Positions 33,581 through 43,320 of a stretch of 64,000 nt of DNA are shown here, piece by piece. This DNA is from Azospirillaceae bacterium (GTDB taxonomy: Bacteria; Pseudomonadota; Alphaproteobacteria; Azospirillales; Azospirillaceae): NCBI GenBank assembly GCA_031291675.1, contig JARLIO010000070.1, positions 1 through 64,000 of the forward strand. The letters run 5' to 3'. Under the pieces are notes generated by a model that made no database searches, was not told the origin of the DNA, and worked only from the letters and a program-made list of their open reading frames with translations. The position numbers and the translations under genes are program-made. Every line of letters starts with the position of its first letter. The first letter of the stretch is position 1.

Positions 33581-35736
33581 GCGACGTCGCCGAACCGTTC
33601 CCGCCGCACGGCCCCCCGCTCACGATCGGGCAGTTGTTCACGCTGGCCGTGGCCCGACAGAGCACGGGACGGTTCCAGGAAGCGGCGCTGCTTTATTTGC
33701 AAGCCATCGCGATCGACCCGATGATCGCCGAGATCCACAACAATCTCGGCATTGCCTTCCTGAAGCTGGAGCGCTTCGACGCGGCGACCGTGGCCTGTAG
33801 CACGGCGATCCTGCTGGCACCGGAGGCGGCCCAGGCCTATTGCAATCTTGCGATGGCGGCGCAGAGCCTCAGCCAATGCGCCGCCGCGGAAACGGCGTAT
33901 CGTCGGGCCACCATGATCAAGCCCGACTATCCCCACGCCCACAAAAACCGCGGCACCAACCTGATGACTCTCGGCGTTTTCGAGACCGCGGCAGCCTGTT
34001 TTCGCCGCGCGATCGCCGGACGCTGCGACTTTCCCGAAGCCTACACCGGTCTGGCCCAGGCCTGCTTCAATCAGGGCCTGCTGACCGAGGCCGCCGCGGC
34101 CGCCCGTCGCACCTTGCGCCTGAAGCCCGACGACAGCGCGGCGTTTTACAGTCTCGGCAATGCGCTCGGCCGCAGCGGCAACACGGCGGCCGCGCTGACC
34201 GCCTACCGATCCGGGATCGCCCTGCAACCGGATGCCCCGGAACTCTACAACAATATCAGCAACATCTTCCACCTTCAGGAACGGATGGCCGAAGCCGTCA
34301 TCGCCGAGCACCGGGCGCTGGTCCTGAATCCGCAATACGCCGCCGCGATCACCAATCTCGGCAATGCCATGAAGATGCTGAACCGGTTGCCCGAGGCCAT
34401 CTACGCCTATCACCAAGCGCTGACGCTGCAACCGGGCTTCGCCGAAGCGCTCAGCAATCTCGGCAACGCCCTGGTCCATGCCGGCCGCTACGAGGAGGCG
34501 GTCAAGATCTGTCACCGATCGACCCTCATCGGACCGGAATATTCCGAAGCCTATAACAATATGGGCAATGCGCTGCACGCCCTGCGACGGATCGAGCCCG
34601 CCCATACCCTGTATCGTCAGGCCATCACGCTGGCGCCCTCCAATGCCGGCCCGCATAATAATCTGGGCAACGTCATGATGTCGTTGCGCGAAACGGAACG
34701 CGCGATCCGGGCCTATCGGCGCGAAGTGGTGATCGGCAGCGCGAACGGCCACGGTCCCGACCCCCGGGTTCACGTCAATCTGGCGATGGCGCTGTTGATG
34801 ATGGGTCAGTTCCAGGAAGGCTGGATCGAATATGACTGGCGCTGGAAGACCCGCGATTTCCGCGGCGAAGTCCTGCCGTCACCGCCACCGGAATGGTGCG
34901 GCGAATCCCTGGAAGGGCGGACCATTCTGCTTTACGGCGAACAGGGGTTCGGCGATGCCCTGCAGTTTTGCCGTTATGCCACCGTGGTCGCGGGGCTTGG
35001 GGCGCGGGTGCTGATCCGGGTGCAACAGCCCCTGGTCCGGCTGCTGGCGACGGTCCCCGGGGTCGCGGCCGTCGCCGGCAGCGTCGCGGAGTTGCCGGCG
35101 TTCGACTTTCACCTGCCGCTGATGAGTGTTCCCCGGGTGGTTGGCACGACGCTGGAAACGATTCCGGCCACGGTCCCCTATCTTCATGCCGACGCCGTGG
35201 CCTGGCGCCGGCGCCTCGCCCTGCTTGCCGGCATGAAGGTCGGCCTGGTCTGGGCCGGCAATCCGCGGGCGTTCAACCATGAAGCCCATCTGACCGATCG
35301 TCGCCGCAGCCTGAGCCTCGATCATTACGCCGTCCTGGGAACAATCCCGGGCGTCAGCCTGATCAGCCTGCAACTGGGACCCGCGGCCATCCAGACCCGC
35401 TCACCGCCGCCGGGTTTACGTCTGACAGACTGGACCGCGGAATTGGGCGATTTCGCTGAAACCGCCGCACTGGTCGCGGCGCTGGATCTGGTGATCACCG
35501 TCGACACCGCGGTCGCGCATCTCGCCGGCGCCCTCGGCAAGCCGGTATGGATCCTGTCGCGATACGACGGGTGCTGGCGCTGGCTGCGTGACCGTGATGA
35601 CACCCCCTGGTATCCCACCGCCCGCTTGTTCCGTCAAACCGACCCCGACGAATGGCATAGTGTCGTCGCGCGCATCGCCACGGCGTTGCGGCAACGCGCC
35701 GCGGCGGCGGCCGGGGTCGGAGCACCGGCATCATGA
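33577..35736 (+). CDS. TPR protein with C-terminal GT9-like domain (copy 4, operon gene 3)
   Basis: The 719-residue protein has about twelve TPR units. The open frame extends far upstream, but the ATG at 33577 overlaps the previous stop as ATGA and begins MSDVAEPFPPHG, matching the other N-termini. C-terminal motifs are EYDWRWKTRDF (about 418), LYGEQGFGDALQFCRYA (about 454), VGLVWAGN (about 555), LISLQLG in place of LVSLQKG, and DTAVAHLAGALGKPVW (about 643). TPRs of this kind bind peptides or proteins, so an acceptor protein rather than a lipid is plausible. Confidence 0.8.
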   Translation: MSDVAEPFPPHGPPLTIGQLFTLAVARQSTGRFQEAALLYLQAIAIDPMIAEIHNNLGIAFLKLERFDAATVACSTAILLAPEAAQAYCNLAMAAQSLSQCAAAETAYRRATMIKPDYPHAHKNRGTNLMTLGVFETAAACFRRAIAGRCDFPEAYTGLAQACFNQGLLTEAAAAARRTLRLKPDDSAAFYSLGNALGRSGNTAAALTAYRSGIALQPDAPELYNNISNIFHLQERMAEAVIAEHRALVLNPQYAAAITNLGNAMKMLNRLPEAIYAYHQALTLQPGFAEALSNLGNALVHAGRYEEAVKICHRSTLIGPEYSEAYNNMGNALHALRRIEPAHTLYRQAITLAPSNAGPHNNLGNVMMSLRETERAIRAYRREVVIGSANGHGPDPRVHVNLAMALLMMGQFQEGWIEYDWRWKTRDFRGEVLPSPPPEWCGESLEGRTILLYGEQGFGDALQFCRYATVVAGLGARVLIRVQQPLVRLLATVPGVAAVAGSVAELPAFDFHLPLMSVPRVVGTTLETIPATVPYLHADAVAWRRRLALLAGMKVGLVWAGNPRAFNHEAHLTDRRRSLSLDHYAVLGTIPGVSLISLQLGPAAIQTRSPPPGLRLTDWTAELGDFAETAALVAALDLVITVDTAVAHLAGALGKPVWILSRYDGCWRWLRDRDDTPWYPTARLFRQTDPDEWHSVVARIATALRQRAAAAAGVGAPAS

Positions 35737-37889
35737 TCAATCCCGGCCGGCAAGCGCGAGCGCTGGTGCCGCACCCCGATGATGCCCTGACCGTCCTGTT
35801 CGCCCGGGCGGTGGCCCGGCAGGCGGTGGACGAACACGCCGAAGCGATCGCACTGTATCGGCAACTGATCGCCCTCAGCCCGATGCTGGCCGAGGTCTAC
35901 GTCAATCTTGGCCAGTCCCTGGCGGCCTGCGGCGCGATGGTGCCGGCCGGCGATGCCTTGCGCGATGCCGTGGTCCTGGCCCCGGCGGATCCCCGGTTTC
36001 TGTATGCGCTGGCGGAAATCCTGGTGCTGCGCGGCCGCGTTCGTGATGCCATCAACGCCTATCGCCGCGCGGTGCGCGCCCGCCCCGACTTCGCCCAGGC
36101 CTGGGGCCATCTGGGCCTGGCCCTCGGCGCCTTGAACCAGCCGACGGCCGCGATCATCGCCTATCGCCACGCCACGGCCCTGCTGCCTGATGCCGCCGAA
36201 GCTCACTTCAATCTCGGCAACAGCCTGGCCGGCCAGCGTCGCTTCGCCGAGGCGCTGATGGCCTATTGGCGCACCGTCGTGCTTGAGCCCGGCCACCACG
36301 CGGCCCGGCATAATCTGGGCAATGCCCTCCGCGATCTGGACCGGCTTGAGGTGGCTGTCGTCTGTTTCGGCCTTCATATCGCCCGTCAACCCAATTTCCT
36401 CCCGGCCTATACCGCGCTCAGCCAGACCTTGCTGCGGCTCGACCAGCGCGGTTCCTCCCTGCCCCAAAGCCCGCTGGCCCCCGCCCGCCACGCCTACCAT
36501 CTGCGGCCCGATGACCCCACGGCGTTGACCGCGCTGGGCAATGCGCTGAAGGCCATCGACCAGCTCGCCCCGGCGCGGGCCGCGTTCCGCCAGGCCATCG
36601 CGATGCAGCCCGACGAGGCCGAAACCTACAGCAATCTCGCCTTCGCCGAAATCGATGGCAGCGCCCATGACGCGGCGGTGGTCGCATGCCGCCGCGCCCT
36701 GATCCTGAAACCCGATCATGCCGAAGCGCTCAACAATTTCGGCAAGGCGCGACAGGCGCAGTGTGCCGCCGGGATCCCGTTCTTTCGCCACGCCGTGACG
36801 TCCCGACCCGACCACGACGCGGCCTACAACAATCTGGGCAACGCGCTGGCGGCCTGCGGCGACTTCGCCGGGGCCATGGTGGCCTACCACCGGGCCCAAC
36901 GCAGCAATCCCGCGGAACCCCGGTTTCACGTCAATCGCGCCCTGACCCTGTTGCGCTACGGCTATTGGCGCGAGGGGTGGGCCGAATATGAGTGGCGCTG
37001 GAAAACCCGTCCTTTCATCCGGGCGAAGCCGGCCATCCCCACCCCGGAATGGCGCGGCGAACCGCTCGCCGGACGAACGGTGCTGTTGTATGCCGAGCAA
37101 GGCCATGGCGACGCGATCCAGTTCACCCGCTTCGCCCCGATGGTCGCGGCACGCGGGGGGCGGGTGGTCCTGTCGACCTTTGCCGACCTGGTCAGGCTGC
37201 TGCAAACGGCGCCGGGCGTCGACGCGGTTGCGCGGTTCGCCGGGTCCCTGCCCGCCCATGATTGCCATCTGCCCCTGATGAGTGTCCCCCATGTGCTGGG
37301 AATCGATATCGCCGACGCGGCGGTGCCGGTACCCTATTTGCGCGCCACACCCGATGCCGCGGCGGCCTGGCGGATCCGTCTTGCCGGACTGCCGGGGCTC
37401 AAGGCCGGACTGGTCTGGGCCGGCGATCCCCGTCCGTTCAACCGCGAAGCCCATCAGGTCGACAGCCGGCGCAGCATGACCCTGGGGCAGTTCGCGCCCC
37501 TGGGCACGGTCACGGGCCTGACCCTGATCAGCCTGCAAAAGGGCGCCCCCGCCGCCGAGGCGGCGACGACGCCGCCGGGCCTTCGGCTCTATGACTGGAT
37601 GGAGGAAATCAACGACTTCGCCGATACCGCGGCGCTGATTGAAAATCTCGACCTGGTGATCACGGTCGACACCGCGGTGGCCCATCTGGCCGGCGCGCTG
37701 GGCAAGCCGGTGTGGATCCTGTCGCGTTGGGAGGGCTGCTGGCGCTGGCTGCGTGACCGGGACGACACCCCCTGGTATCCCAGCGCCCGCCTGTTCCGCC
37801 AGCGTCGCCCCGGCGACTGGGGTGAGGTCGTCACCCGGGTCGCCGCCGCCGTGGCCGAGCGGGTCGCCATCACCCGGGCCGCCCGATGA
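35733..37889 (+). CDS. TPR protein with C-terminal GT9-like domain (copy 5, operon gene 4)
   Basis: The 718-residue protein has about eleven TPR units, less regular than in the neighbours in the middle (residues 210-270). Its motifs are EYEWRWKTRPF (about 418), LYAEQGHGDAIQFTRFAP (about 454, with His where paralogues have Phe), AGLVWAGD (about 557), LISLQKG and DTAVAHLAGALGKPVW (about 646). The residue after WILSR is Trp, giving WEGCWRW instead of the common YDGCWRW. Both ends overlap neighbouring genes by 4 nt. Confidence 0.8.
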   Translation: MINPGRQARALVPHPDDALTVLFARAVARQAVDEHAEAIALYRQLIALSPMLAEVYVNLGQSLAACGAMVPAGDALRDAVVLAPADPRFLYALAEILVLRGRVRDAINAYRRAVRARPDFAQAWGHLGLALGALNQPTAAIIAYRHATALLPDAAEAHFNLGNSLAGQRRFAEALMAYWRTVVLEPGHHAARHNLGNALRDLDRLEVAVVCFGLHIARQPNFLPAYTALSQTLLRLDQRGSSLPQSPLAPARHAYHLRPDDPTALTALGNALKAIDQLAPARAAFRQAIAMQPDEAETYSNLAFAEIDGSAHDAAVVACRRALILKPDHAEALNNFGKARQAQCAAGIPFFRHAVTSRPDHDAAYNNLGNALAACGDFAGAMVAYHRAQRSNPAEPRFHVNRALTLLRYGYWREGWAEYEWRWKTRPFIRAKPAIPTPEWRGEPLAGRTVLLYAEQGHGDAIQFTRFAPMVAARGGRVVLSTFADLVRLLQTAPGVDAVARFAGSLPAHDCHLPLMSVPHVLGIDIADAAVPVPYLRATPDAAAAWRIRLAGLPGLKAGLVWAGDPRPFNREAHQVDSRRSMTLGQFAPLGTVTGLTLISLQKGAPAAEAATTPPGLRLYDWMEEINDFADTAALIENLDLVITVDTAVAHLAGALGKPVWILSRWEGCWRWLRDRDDTPWYPSARLFRQRRPGDWGEVVTRVAAAVAERVAITRAAR

Positions 37890-40024
37890 TCGCAAACACC
37901 CCTTCCCCTGCGCCCGCGGCGCCGGCACCGGCAGCGCTGGCGCTGTTCCAGCAGGCGCTGGCCCGCCATGAGGCCGGCGACTTCAAGGCGGCAATCGCCC
38001 TCGATCTTGAGGCGCTTGCGGTGCAACCCGACATTCCGGAGATCCACAACAATCTGGGCACGGCGCTGGTCGCGCTGGGGCGTCCCGAAGCTGCCCTGCC
38101 CGCCTTTGGCTGGGCCGTCATCCTGGCCCCGGCCTATGCCCGCGGCTACTACAATTTCGCCAGCGCTCTGCTGACCCTGGGGCACGCCGCCGCCGCCGCC
38201 CAGACCTTCCGCCATGCCGCCCGGATCAAGCCGGACTATGCCGCAGCGCATCACAATCACGGCCTGGCCCTGAAGGCGATCGGCCGGTTCGGCGAGGCGC
38301 TGGCCGCCTATCACCGCGCCATCGCGCTCGGGCCCGCCGCCCCGGAAGCCTGGCTCAATCTCGGCAATTCGCTGGTCGACCAGGGAGCCCTTGTCGAGGC
38401 TGAGGCCGCTTATCGCCGGGCCCTCATTCTGCAACCGGATTACGCACCGACCCACGACAATCTCGGCAATGTGTTGCGGGTCCAAGGTGATAATGGAGCG
38501 GCCGTGGCGGCCTATCGTCGGGCCATCGTGTTACAGCCCGACGATCCGCGTTTCCCGCTGCATCTTTGCGAGACGCTGCTGGCCCTCGAACAATTCCGCC
38601 CCGCGGCGGCCATCGGCTGGCGCGCCGTATTGCTTCACCCCGGTGATTTGCGGGCGCTGCATACCCTCGCCTTCGCTCTGGTGGAGGCAAACGCGGGCGC
38701 CGCCGCGCTGGCGCTGCATCGTCACATCGTCGCCCGGGAACCCGACCGGCCCGAGGTTTACAGCAACCTGGCGACCACGCTGCTTGAATACAGCGCGTTC
38801 GGCGACGCCATCGCCGCGGCCCACCGGGTGCGCATTCTCGCCCCCGGCTCCGCCGAAGGCCATTTCAATCTCGGCAACGCCCTGAGCGAACTGCGCCAGG
38901 ACGAGGCGGCGATCGCGTTGTTCCGCCAGGCCCTGGCCCTCAACCCGGCCGACGAACGCGCCCATAATAATCTGGGCCATGCCTGTACCATCCGCAATCA
39001 GACCGACGACGCCCTGACCGCATTCAGCCGCGCGATCCGCATCGTGCCCGGCGACCCCGGTTTCCACGTCAACCGGGCGATGATCCTGTTGCAGCGCGGG
39101 GCGTTCCGCGAGGGTTGGGCCGAATATGAGTGGCGCTGGAAATTCCGCCATTTCTCGCGCGAGATCGCGCAGTTCAAGCAACCCATCTGGCGCGGCGAAC
39201 CGCTCGTGGGTCGCAGTATCCTGCTGATCGGCGAACAGGGCTTCGGCGACATCATCCAATTTGCCCGCTACGCGCCGCTTCTCGCGGCGCAAGGCGCCCA
39301 GGTCATGATCAGCGCCTTCCGTCCGCTTGCCCGGCTGCTGCGCAGCGTTGCCGGTGTCGCCGCGGTCGCGCCGTTCGGCACGGCGTCGCTCGTCTGCGAC
39401 TTCCAGTTGCCGATGCTGAGCGCCCCCCACGCCCTGGGGACCGACCTGGACACCATCCCGGCAACGGTTCCCTATGTCAAAGCCGACCCGACCTTTGTCG
39501 GCTTCTGGCAACGCCGGCTGGCGAAGCTGCCGGGCCTCAAGGTCGGGCTGGTCTGGGCCGGTGACAGCCATGCCGCCCACCGACGCGCCTTTCTCACCGA
39601 CCGCCGCCGCAGCCTGAGGCTGGAACAATTCGACGCCCTGAGCCGAATCCCCGGGGTCACCCTGGTCAGCCTGCAGAAGGGCAATCCGGCACTGCAACGC
39701 CGCACCGCCGCCCTGGGCGGTGAGATCATCGACTGGATGGACGAGGTCATGGACTTCGCGGACACCGCGGCCCTGATCGAGGCCCTGGATCTGGTGATCG
39801 CGGTCGACACCGCGGTGGCGCATCTGGCCGGCGCGTTGGGCAAACCGGTGTGGATCCTGTCGCGCTTTGACGCCTGCTGGCGCTGGCTGCTCGACCGTGA
39901 GGACACGCCCTGGTACCCGACGGCGCGGCTGTTCCGCCAACGCCAACCGGGCGATTGGGACGAAGTCCTGGCCCGCGTCACCGCCGCCCTGGAACAGGCC
40001 GTAGCCGCGACGGAGGCGCGCTGA
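37886..40024 (+). CDS. TPR protein with C-terminal GT9-like domain (copy 6, operon gene 5)
   Basis: The 712-residue protein has about twelve TPR units. Its C-terminal domain has EYEWRWKFRHF (about 413), LIGEQGFGDIIQFARYAP (about 449), VGLVWAGD (about 552), LVSLQKG and DTAVAHLAGALGKPVW (about 640). It is the last gene of the ATGA-coupled run. A 143-bp gap separates it from the sixth cluster member, which may have its own promoter. Confidence 0.8.
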   Translation: MIANTPSPAPAAPAPAALALFQQALARHEAGDFKAAIALDLEALAVQPDIPEIHNNLGTALVALGRPEAALPAFGWAVILAPAYARGYYNFASALLTLGHAAAAAQTFRHAARIKPDYAAAHHNHGLALKAIGRFGEALAAYHRAIALGPAAPEAWLNLGNSLVDQGALVEAEAAYRRALILQPDYAPTHDNLGNVLRVQGDNGAAVAAYRRAIVLQPDDPRFPLHLCETLLALEQFRPAAAIGWRAVLLHPGDLRALHTLAFALVEANAGAAALALHRHIVAREPDRPEVYSNLATTLLEYSAFGDAIAAAHRVRILAPGSAEGHFNLGNALSELRQDEAAIALFRQALALNPADERAHNNLGHACTIRNQTDDALTAFSRAIRIVPGDPGFHVNRAMILLQRGAFREGWAEYEWRWKFRHFSREIAQFKQPIWRGEPLVGRSILLIGEQGFGDIIQFARYAPLLAAQGAQVMISAFRPLARLLRSVAGVAAVAPFGTASLVCDFQLPMLSAPHALGTDLDTIPATVPYVKADPTFVGFWQRRLAKLPGLKVGLVWAGDSHAAHRRAFLTDRRRSLRLEQFDALSRIPGVTLVSLQKGNPALQRRTAALGGEIIDWMDEVMDFADTAALIEALDLVIAVDTAVAHLAGALGKPVWILSRFDACWRWLLDREDTPWYPTARLFRQRQPGDWDEVLARVTAALEQAVAATEAR

Positions 40025-40167
40025 CACCAGCCCAGGGAGGCCACCGGCCCGATGCGTTGCAACAGGCCGCACGGGGCCGCCGGGCCAGACCGTAACCTTG
40101 GCAAGAGGGTCAATGGGGTTATCATCGCCGCGAAAGCGAGCGGAACCCGGCATTTTCGGATGGCACA

Positions 40168-42117
40168 ATGTTGACGATCGAACAGGCTTTGAATCAGGCG
40201 CTGTCGCATCATGGCGCGGCGCGACTGGCCGAAGCCGAGGCGCTTTACCGGCAGATCCTGGCGGTTTCGCCCGAGCATCCCGATGCCCTGCATTGGCTTG
40301 GCTTTCTGGCTCATCAGGTGGGACGCCATGAAGTGGCGCTCCAACTGATGACACTGTCGCTGTCAAAAGCGCAAAATATCGCCAACTATTACAATAATTT
40401 GGGGCAGGTCCTTTCTGCCCTGGAACGACCGGCCGCCGCGGCCTTTCACAATGCCGTCGTCCTGGCACCCGAATTTCCGGAAGCCTATGTCAATCTGGCG
40501 CCGATTCTGGCTCGGGACGGACAGACTTGCGCCGCTCTGGCGTTGATAAGGCGCGTGCTCTTGTTAACCGGTGCTGTTGCCGATACCTGCAATAGCTATG
40601 GACTGATCCGGAAGCAAAAAGGTGATTTCGCCAATGCCTCCGCCGGTTATCGACAGGCATTGGCACTGGACCCGGCTCACAGTCCGGCTCTCAACAACCT
40701 TGGAAACCTGTTGAGGGATCAGAATTTCCTGAACAAAGCCGCCGCTTGCTATCGCAAGGCCGTCACTCTCAAGCCAGGCTTTACCGAGGCCTATGCCAAC
40801 CTTGGGGCCGTGCTCCAGGAGCTGGGGCGGCTCGATGAGGCCGTCATCTGCTATCGAAAGCTGATCGAGCTCAACCCGAGCCTGGTCGCAGCCTGCACCA
40901 GCCTGGGCAGCGTTTTGCAAAGGCAGGGCCGGCTGAACGACGCGGTCCTTTGCTGTCGCAGAGCGGTCGCCATCGCGCCCGACAGTGCCAACAGCTACGT
41001 CAATCTCGTGGCCTACGCCACCATGCGGGGCTTGCCGCCCGAACAACGATGCCTGGAGGAAGCGATCCGCTGTTGCCGCAGGGCGATCAAGATCGATCCC
41101 ACTCTTGCCGAAGCCCATTACAATCTTGCCACCCCTCTGCTGCTGACCGGACAGTTCCACCCGGGATGGCAAGAATATGAGTGGCGATGGAAGGTTCCCT
41201 CGTTTCAGGCACACCGACCCGCCTTTCCTCAAGCGGAATGGCAGGGAGAACCATTGGCAGGCCGTACCATATTGCTCTACGGCGAACAGGGGTTCGGCGA
41301 TTTTCTGCAATTTGTCCGGTATGCCCCCTTGGTGGCAGCACGGGGGGCGCGCATCGTGTTGCGCGTCCCCAAACCGTTAATCCGGCTCCTGAAAACGGTC
41401 CCCGGCATTTCCGAAATCATCGGCCAGGATGAAGCGCCGCCGCCCTTTGATTACCATCAATCCCTGATGAGCCTCCCCGGGATCTTTGGCACCGACATCG
41501 ACACTATTCCTGCGACCATTCCCTATTTCAGGGCCGATCCGGCGATAACCGCGCGCTGGCAGACCAGGCTGTCCGCTTTGCCGGGGCTCAATGTTGGTCT
41601 GGTCTGGGCGGGGAATCCACGGCGCCACGACTTCGCCGCCACTCTGGTTGACCAGCGCCGCAGCATTGCCCTTGAGCATTTTGCCCCCCTGGCCACGATT
41701 CCGGGGATTCAATGGATCAGCCTGCAAAAAGGCCCTGGCGCCCGACGGAGCGGAACACCGCCTGGAGGCCTGATGCTTCACGACTGGATGGACGAGATCG
41801 ACGACTTCGCGGACACCGCGGCGCTGATCGAGGCCCTTGATCTTGTCGTCACCGTCGATACATCGGTTGCCCATCTGGCCGGAGCATTGGGCAAACCGGT
41901 GTGGATTCTATCACGGTATGACGGTTGCTGGCGCTGGCTGCTCAACCGCGATGACACGCCATGGTATCCCACCGCACGCCTGTTTCGCCAGGATCGTCCC
42001 CATGACTGGGATCGCGTCATCGACCGTGTTCGCGATCATCTTGCGGCATGGGCCTCGACCCCGCCGCAACTTTTGGATTTAGCGATGCGCCATGACAAAC
42101 AGCCCGACACGCCGTAA
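40168..42117 (+). CDS. TPR protein with C-terminal GT9-like domain (copy 7)
   Basis: The 649-residue protein has about nine TPR units. Its base composition looks slightly less GC-rich than the preceding five, and it has its own leader gap. Motifs are EYEWRWKVPSF (about 336), LYGEQGFGDFLQFVRYAP (about 372), VGLVWAGN (about 476) and DTSVAHLAGALGKPVW (about 564; Ser where the others have Ala). The N-terminus MLTIEQALNQALSHHGAARLAEAE is more like stand-alone TPR-glycosyltransferase proteins, so it may be the older member from which the operon copies diverged, or a separate acquisition. Confidence 0.8.
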   Translation: MLTIEQALNQALSHHGAARLAEAEALYRQILAVSPEHPDALHWLGFLAHQVGRHEVALQLMTLSLSKAQNIANYYNNLGQVLSALERPAAAAFHNAVVLAPEFPEAYVNLAPILARDGQTCAALALIRRVLLLTGAVADTCNSYGLIRKQKGDFANASAGYRQALALDPAHSPALNNLGNLLRDQNFLNKAAACYRKAVTLKPGFTEAYANLGAVLQELGRLDEAVICYRKLIELNPSLVAACTSLGSVLQRQGRLNDAVLCCRRAVAIAPDSANSYVNLVAYATMRGLPPEQRCLEEAIRCCRRAIKIDPTLAEAHYNLATPLLLTGQFHPGWQEYEWRWKVPSFQAHRPAFPQAEWQGEPLAGRTILLYGEQGFGDFLQFVRYAPLVAARGARIVLRVPKPLIRLLKTVPGISEIIGQDEAPPPFDYHQSLMSLPGIFGTDIDTIPATIPYFRADPAITARWQTRLSALPGLNVGLVWAGNPRRHDFAATLVDQRRSIALEHFAPLATIPGIQWISLQKGPGARRSGTPPGGLMLHDWMDEIDDFADTAALIEALDLVVTVDTSVAHLAGALGKPVWILSRYDGCWRWLLNRDDTPWYPTARLFRQDRPHDWDRVIDRVRDHLAAWASTPPQLLDLAMRHDKQPDTP

Positions 42118-42305
42118 CAGCCTGTTTTCGACCCCCGGTTCGTTGATCTGCGCACGCTGTTGCGGGTTCGGCGCGCGTCGGCGCCCGCGATCGGCAGCGC
42201 GCTGCCTGGCGCGGTTGATCCCCTCCCTGTTGGCGCCAATATTATTTGCGGTTGCGGTCTTCAACCGCGATCGTCCCTCTCAATCTCAGTGGAGCATCGG
42301 GCATC

Positions 42306-43247
42306 ATGACCCTTTGTCGAGCCGTGGCGCTGGCGGGGCTTGTTGTTCTCGCGCTGGCCTGTCAGGGGATTGCCCTTTGCGCGGCGCAGACCGTCTGGCA
42401 GCCATCACCAGGTCATGCGCAGATCCCGATATGGCCGGGAGTGGCGCCCGATGAGCCGTCAGTCCCGGGGCCGGAAACCCAAACGGAAGGGGCGGTGACC
42501 AACGTGACCCGGCCCACGATGACGGTCTACGCCGCAAGCGGAAAGAACACCGGCATCGCTGTCATTGTGATTCCGGGCGGCGGGTTTCAGGAACTGGCCA
42601 TCAATCTCGAAGGCACCGAGATCTGCGATTGGCTGACCTCCACAGGCATCAGCTGCATATTATTGAAATATCGTGTCCCGAGCATGCCTTATATCTGGCA
42701 ATGCGATTGCCGTCCGCACAATTTGGCAATATCGCTGCCGTCCTTGGAGGATGCGCAGAGAACGTTAAGGCTGGTGCGCTTTCATGCTGCGGAATGGCGC
42801 ATCGATCCTCACAAGGTTGGCGTGCTTGGCTTTTCCGCGGGCGGATTTCTGGTGGCGGAGGCCAGTACGACCTTTAATGATCGCCTGTATCAGCCGGCCG
42901 ACGCGGTGGACCAGGAAAGCTGCCGCCCGGATTTCGCCATTGCTCTTTATCCCGGACACCTGTCCCTGGCGAAGAACAGCATCGCACTGAACCCCGAAAT
43001 CGCGAGCCACATCACCCCTCAAACGCCGCCGACGTTTTTGTTGCAGAATGAAGATGACCCTGTGGACAAGGTCGAGGATGCGCTGAGCTATTATATGGGG
43101 CTGAAAAAGGCTGGCGTTCCCGTGGAGTTGCACGCCTACGCGCAGGGTGGCCATGCGTTCGGCCTGCGAGAGAAGAAACTCCCGGTGTCGGGGTGGCCCC
43201 AATTGGTGATCAAATGGCTGGGGACGATCGGGATGCTTTCGCGGTAA
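42306..43247 (+). CDS. Secreted alpha/beta-hydrolase (acetyl-esterase-like)
   Basis: The 313-residue protein has a signal peptide (about residues 1-27, ending near LCAAQ). The oxyanion segment is VIPGGGFQELA, the nucleophile Ser lies in GVLGFSAGGF, the acid in LQNEDDPVD and the His in GGHAFGL. This is the pattern of exported carbohydrate esterases related to acetyl-xylan esterases. It follows the last TPR-glycosyltransferase gene by 188 bp on the same strand. It could remove acyl groups from a surface glycan or from external polysaccharide; either is an inference. Confidence 0.82.
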   Translation: MTLCRAVALAGLVVLALACQGIALCAAQTVWQPSPGHAQIPIWPGVAPDEPSVPGPETQTEGAVTNVTRPTMTVYAASGKNTGIAVIVIPGGGFQELAINLEGTEICDWLTSTGISCILLKYRVPSMPYIWQCDCRPHNLAISLPSLEDAQRTLRLVRFHAAEWRIDPHKVGVLGFSAGGFLVAEASTTFNDRLYQPADAVDQESCRPDFAIALYPGHLSLAKNSIALNPEIASHITPQTPPTFLLQNEDDPVDKVEDALSYYMGLKKAGVPVELHAYAQGGHAFGLREKKLPVSGWPQLVIKWLGTIGMLSR

Positions 43248-43254
43248 CGCCGCT

Positions 43255-43273
43255 CGGAAAACCGATTTTTCCG
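43255..43273. terminator. Hairpin between convergent genes, possible bidirectional terminator
   Basis: CGGAAAA (43255-43261) pairs with TTTTCCG (43267-43273) around a 5-base loop, in the 73-bp gap between the convergent esterase and siderophore ATPase genes. The A and T runs sit inside the stem on both strands, as in bidirectional terminators. No extra T-tract follows, so strength is doubtful. Confidence 0.4.
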
Positions 43274-43320
43274 CAAAGGGGCTACGCCATTTTCTCCCGC
43301 CTTTTCGCGTTCAAGTCTCA

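Noticed and set aside
35634-40468. Very long minus-strand frames (764 and 645 codons) opposite the TPR array
   Set aside because: They are GC-rich shadows of real genes: Arg/Gly/Gln-rich, no domains, no ribosome sites.
30123-42117. CRISPR or DNA direct-repeat array
   Set aside because: The periodic similarity comes from roughly 102-bp TPR-coding units and paralogy, not from short identical repeats with unique spacers.
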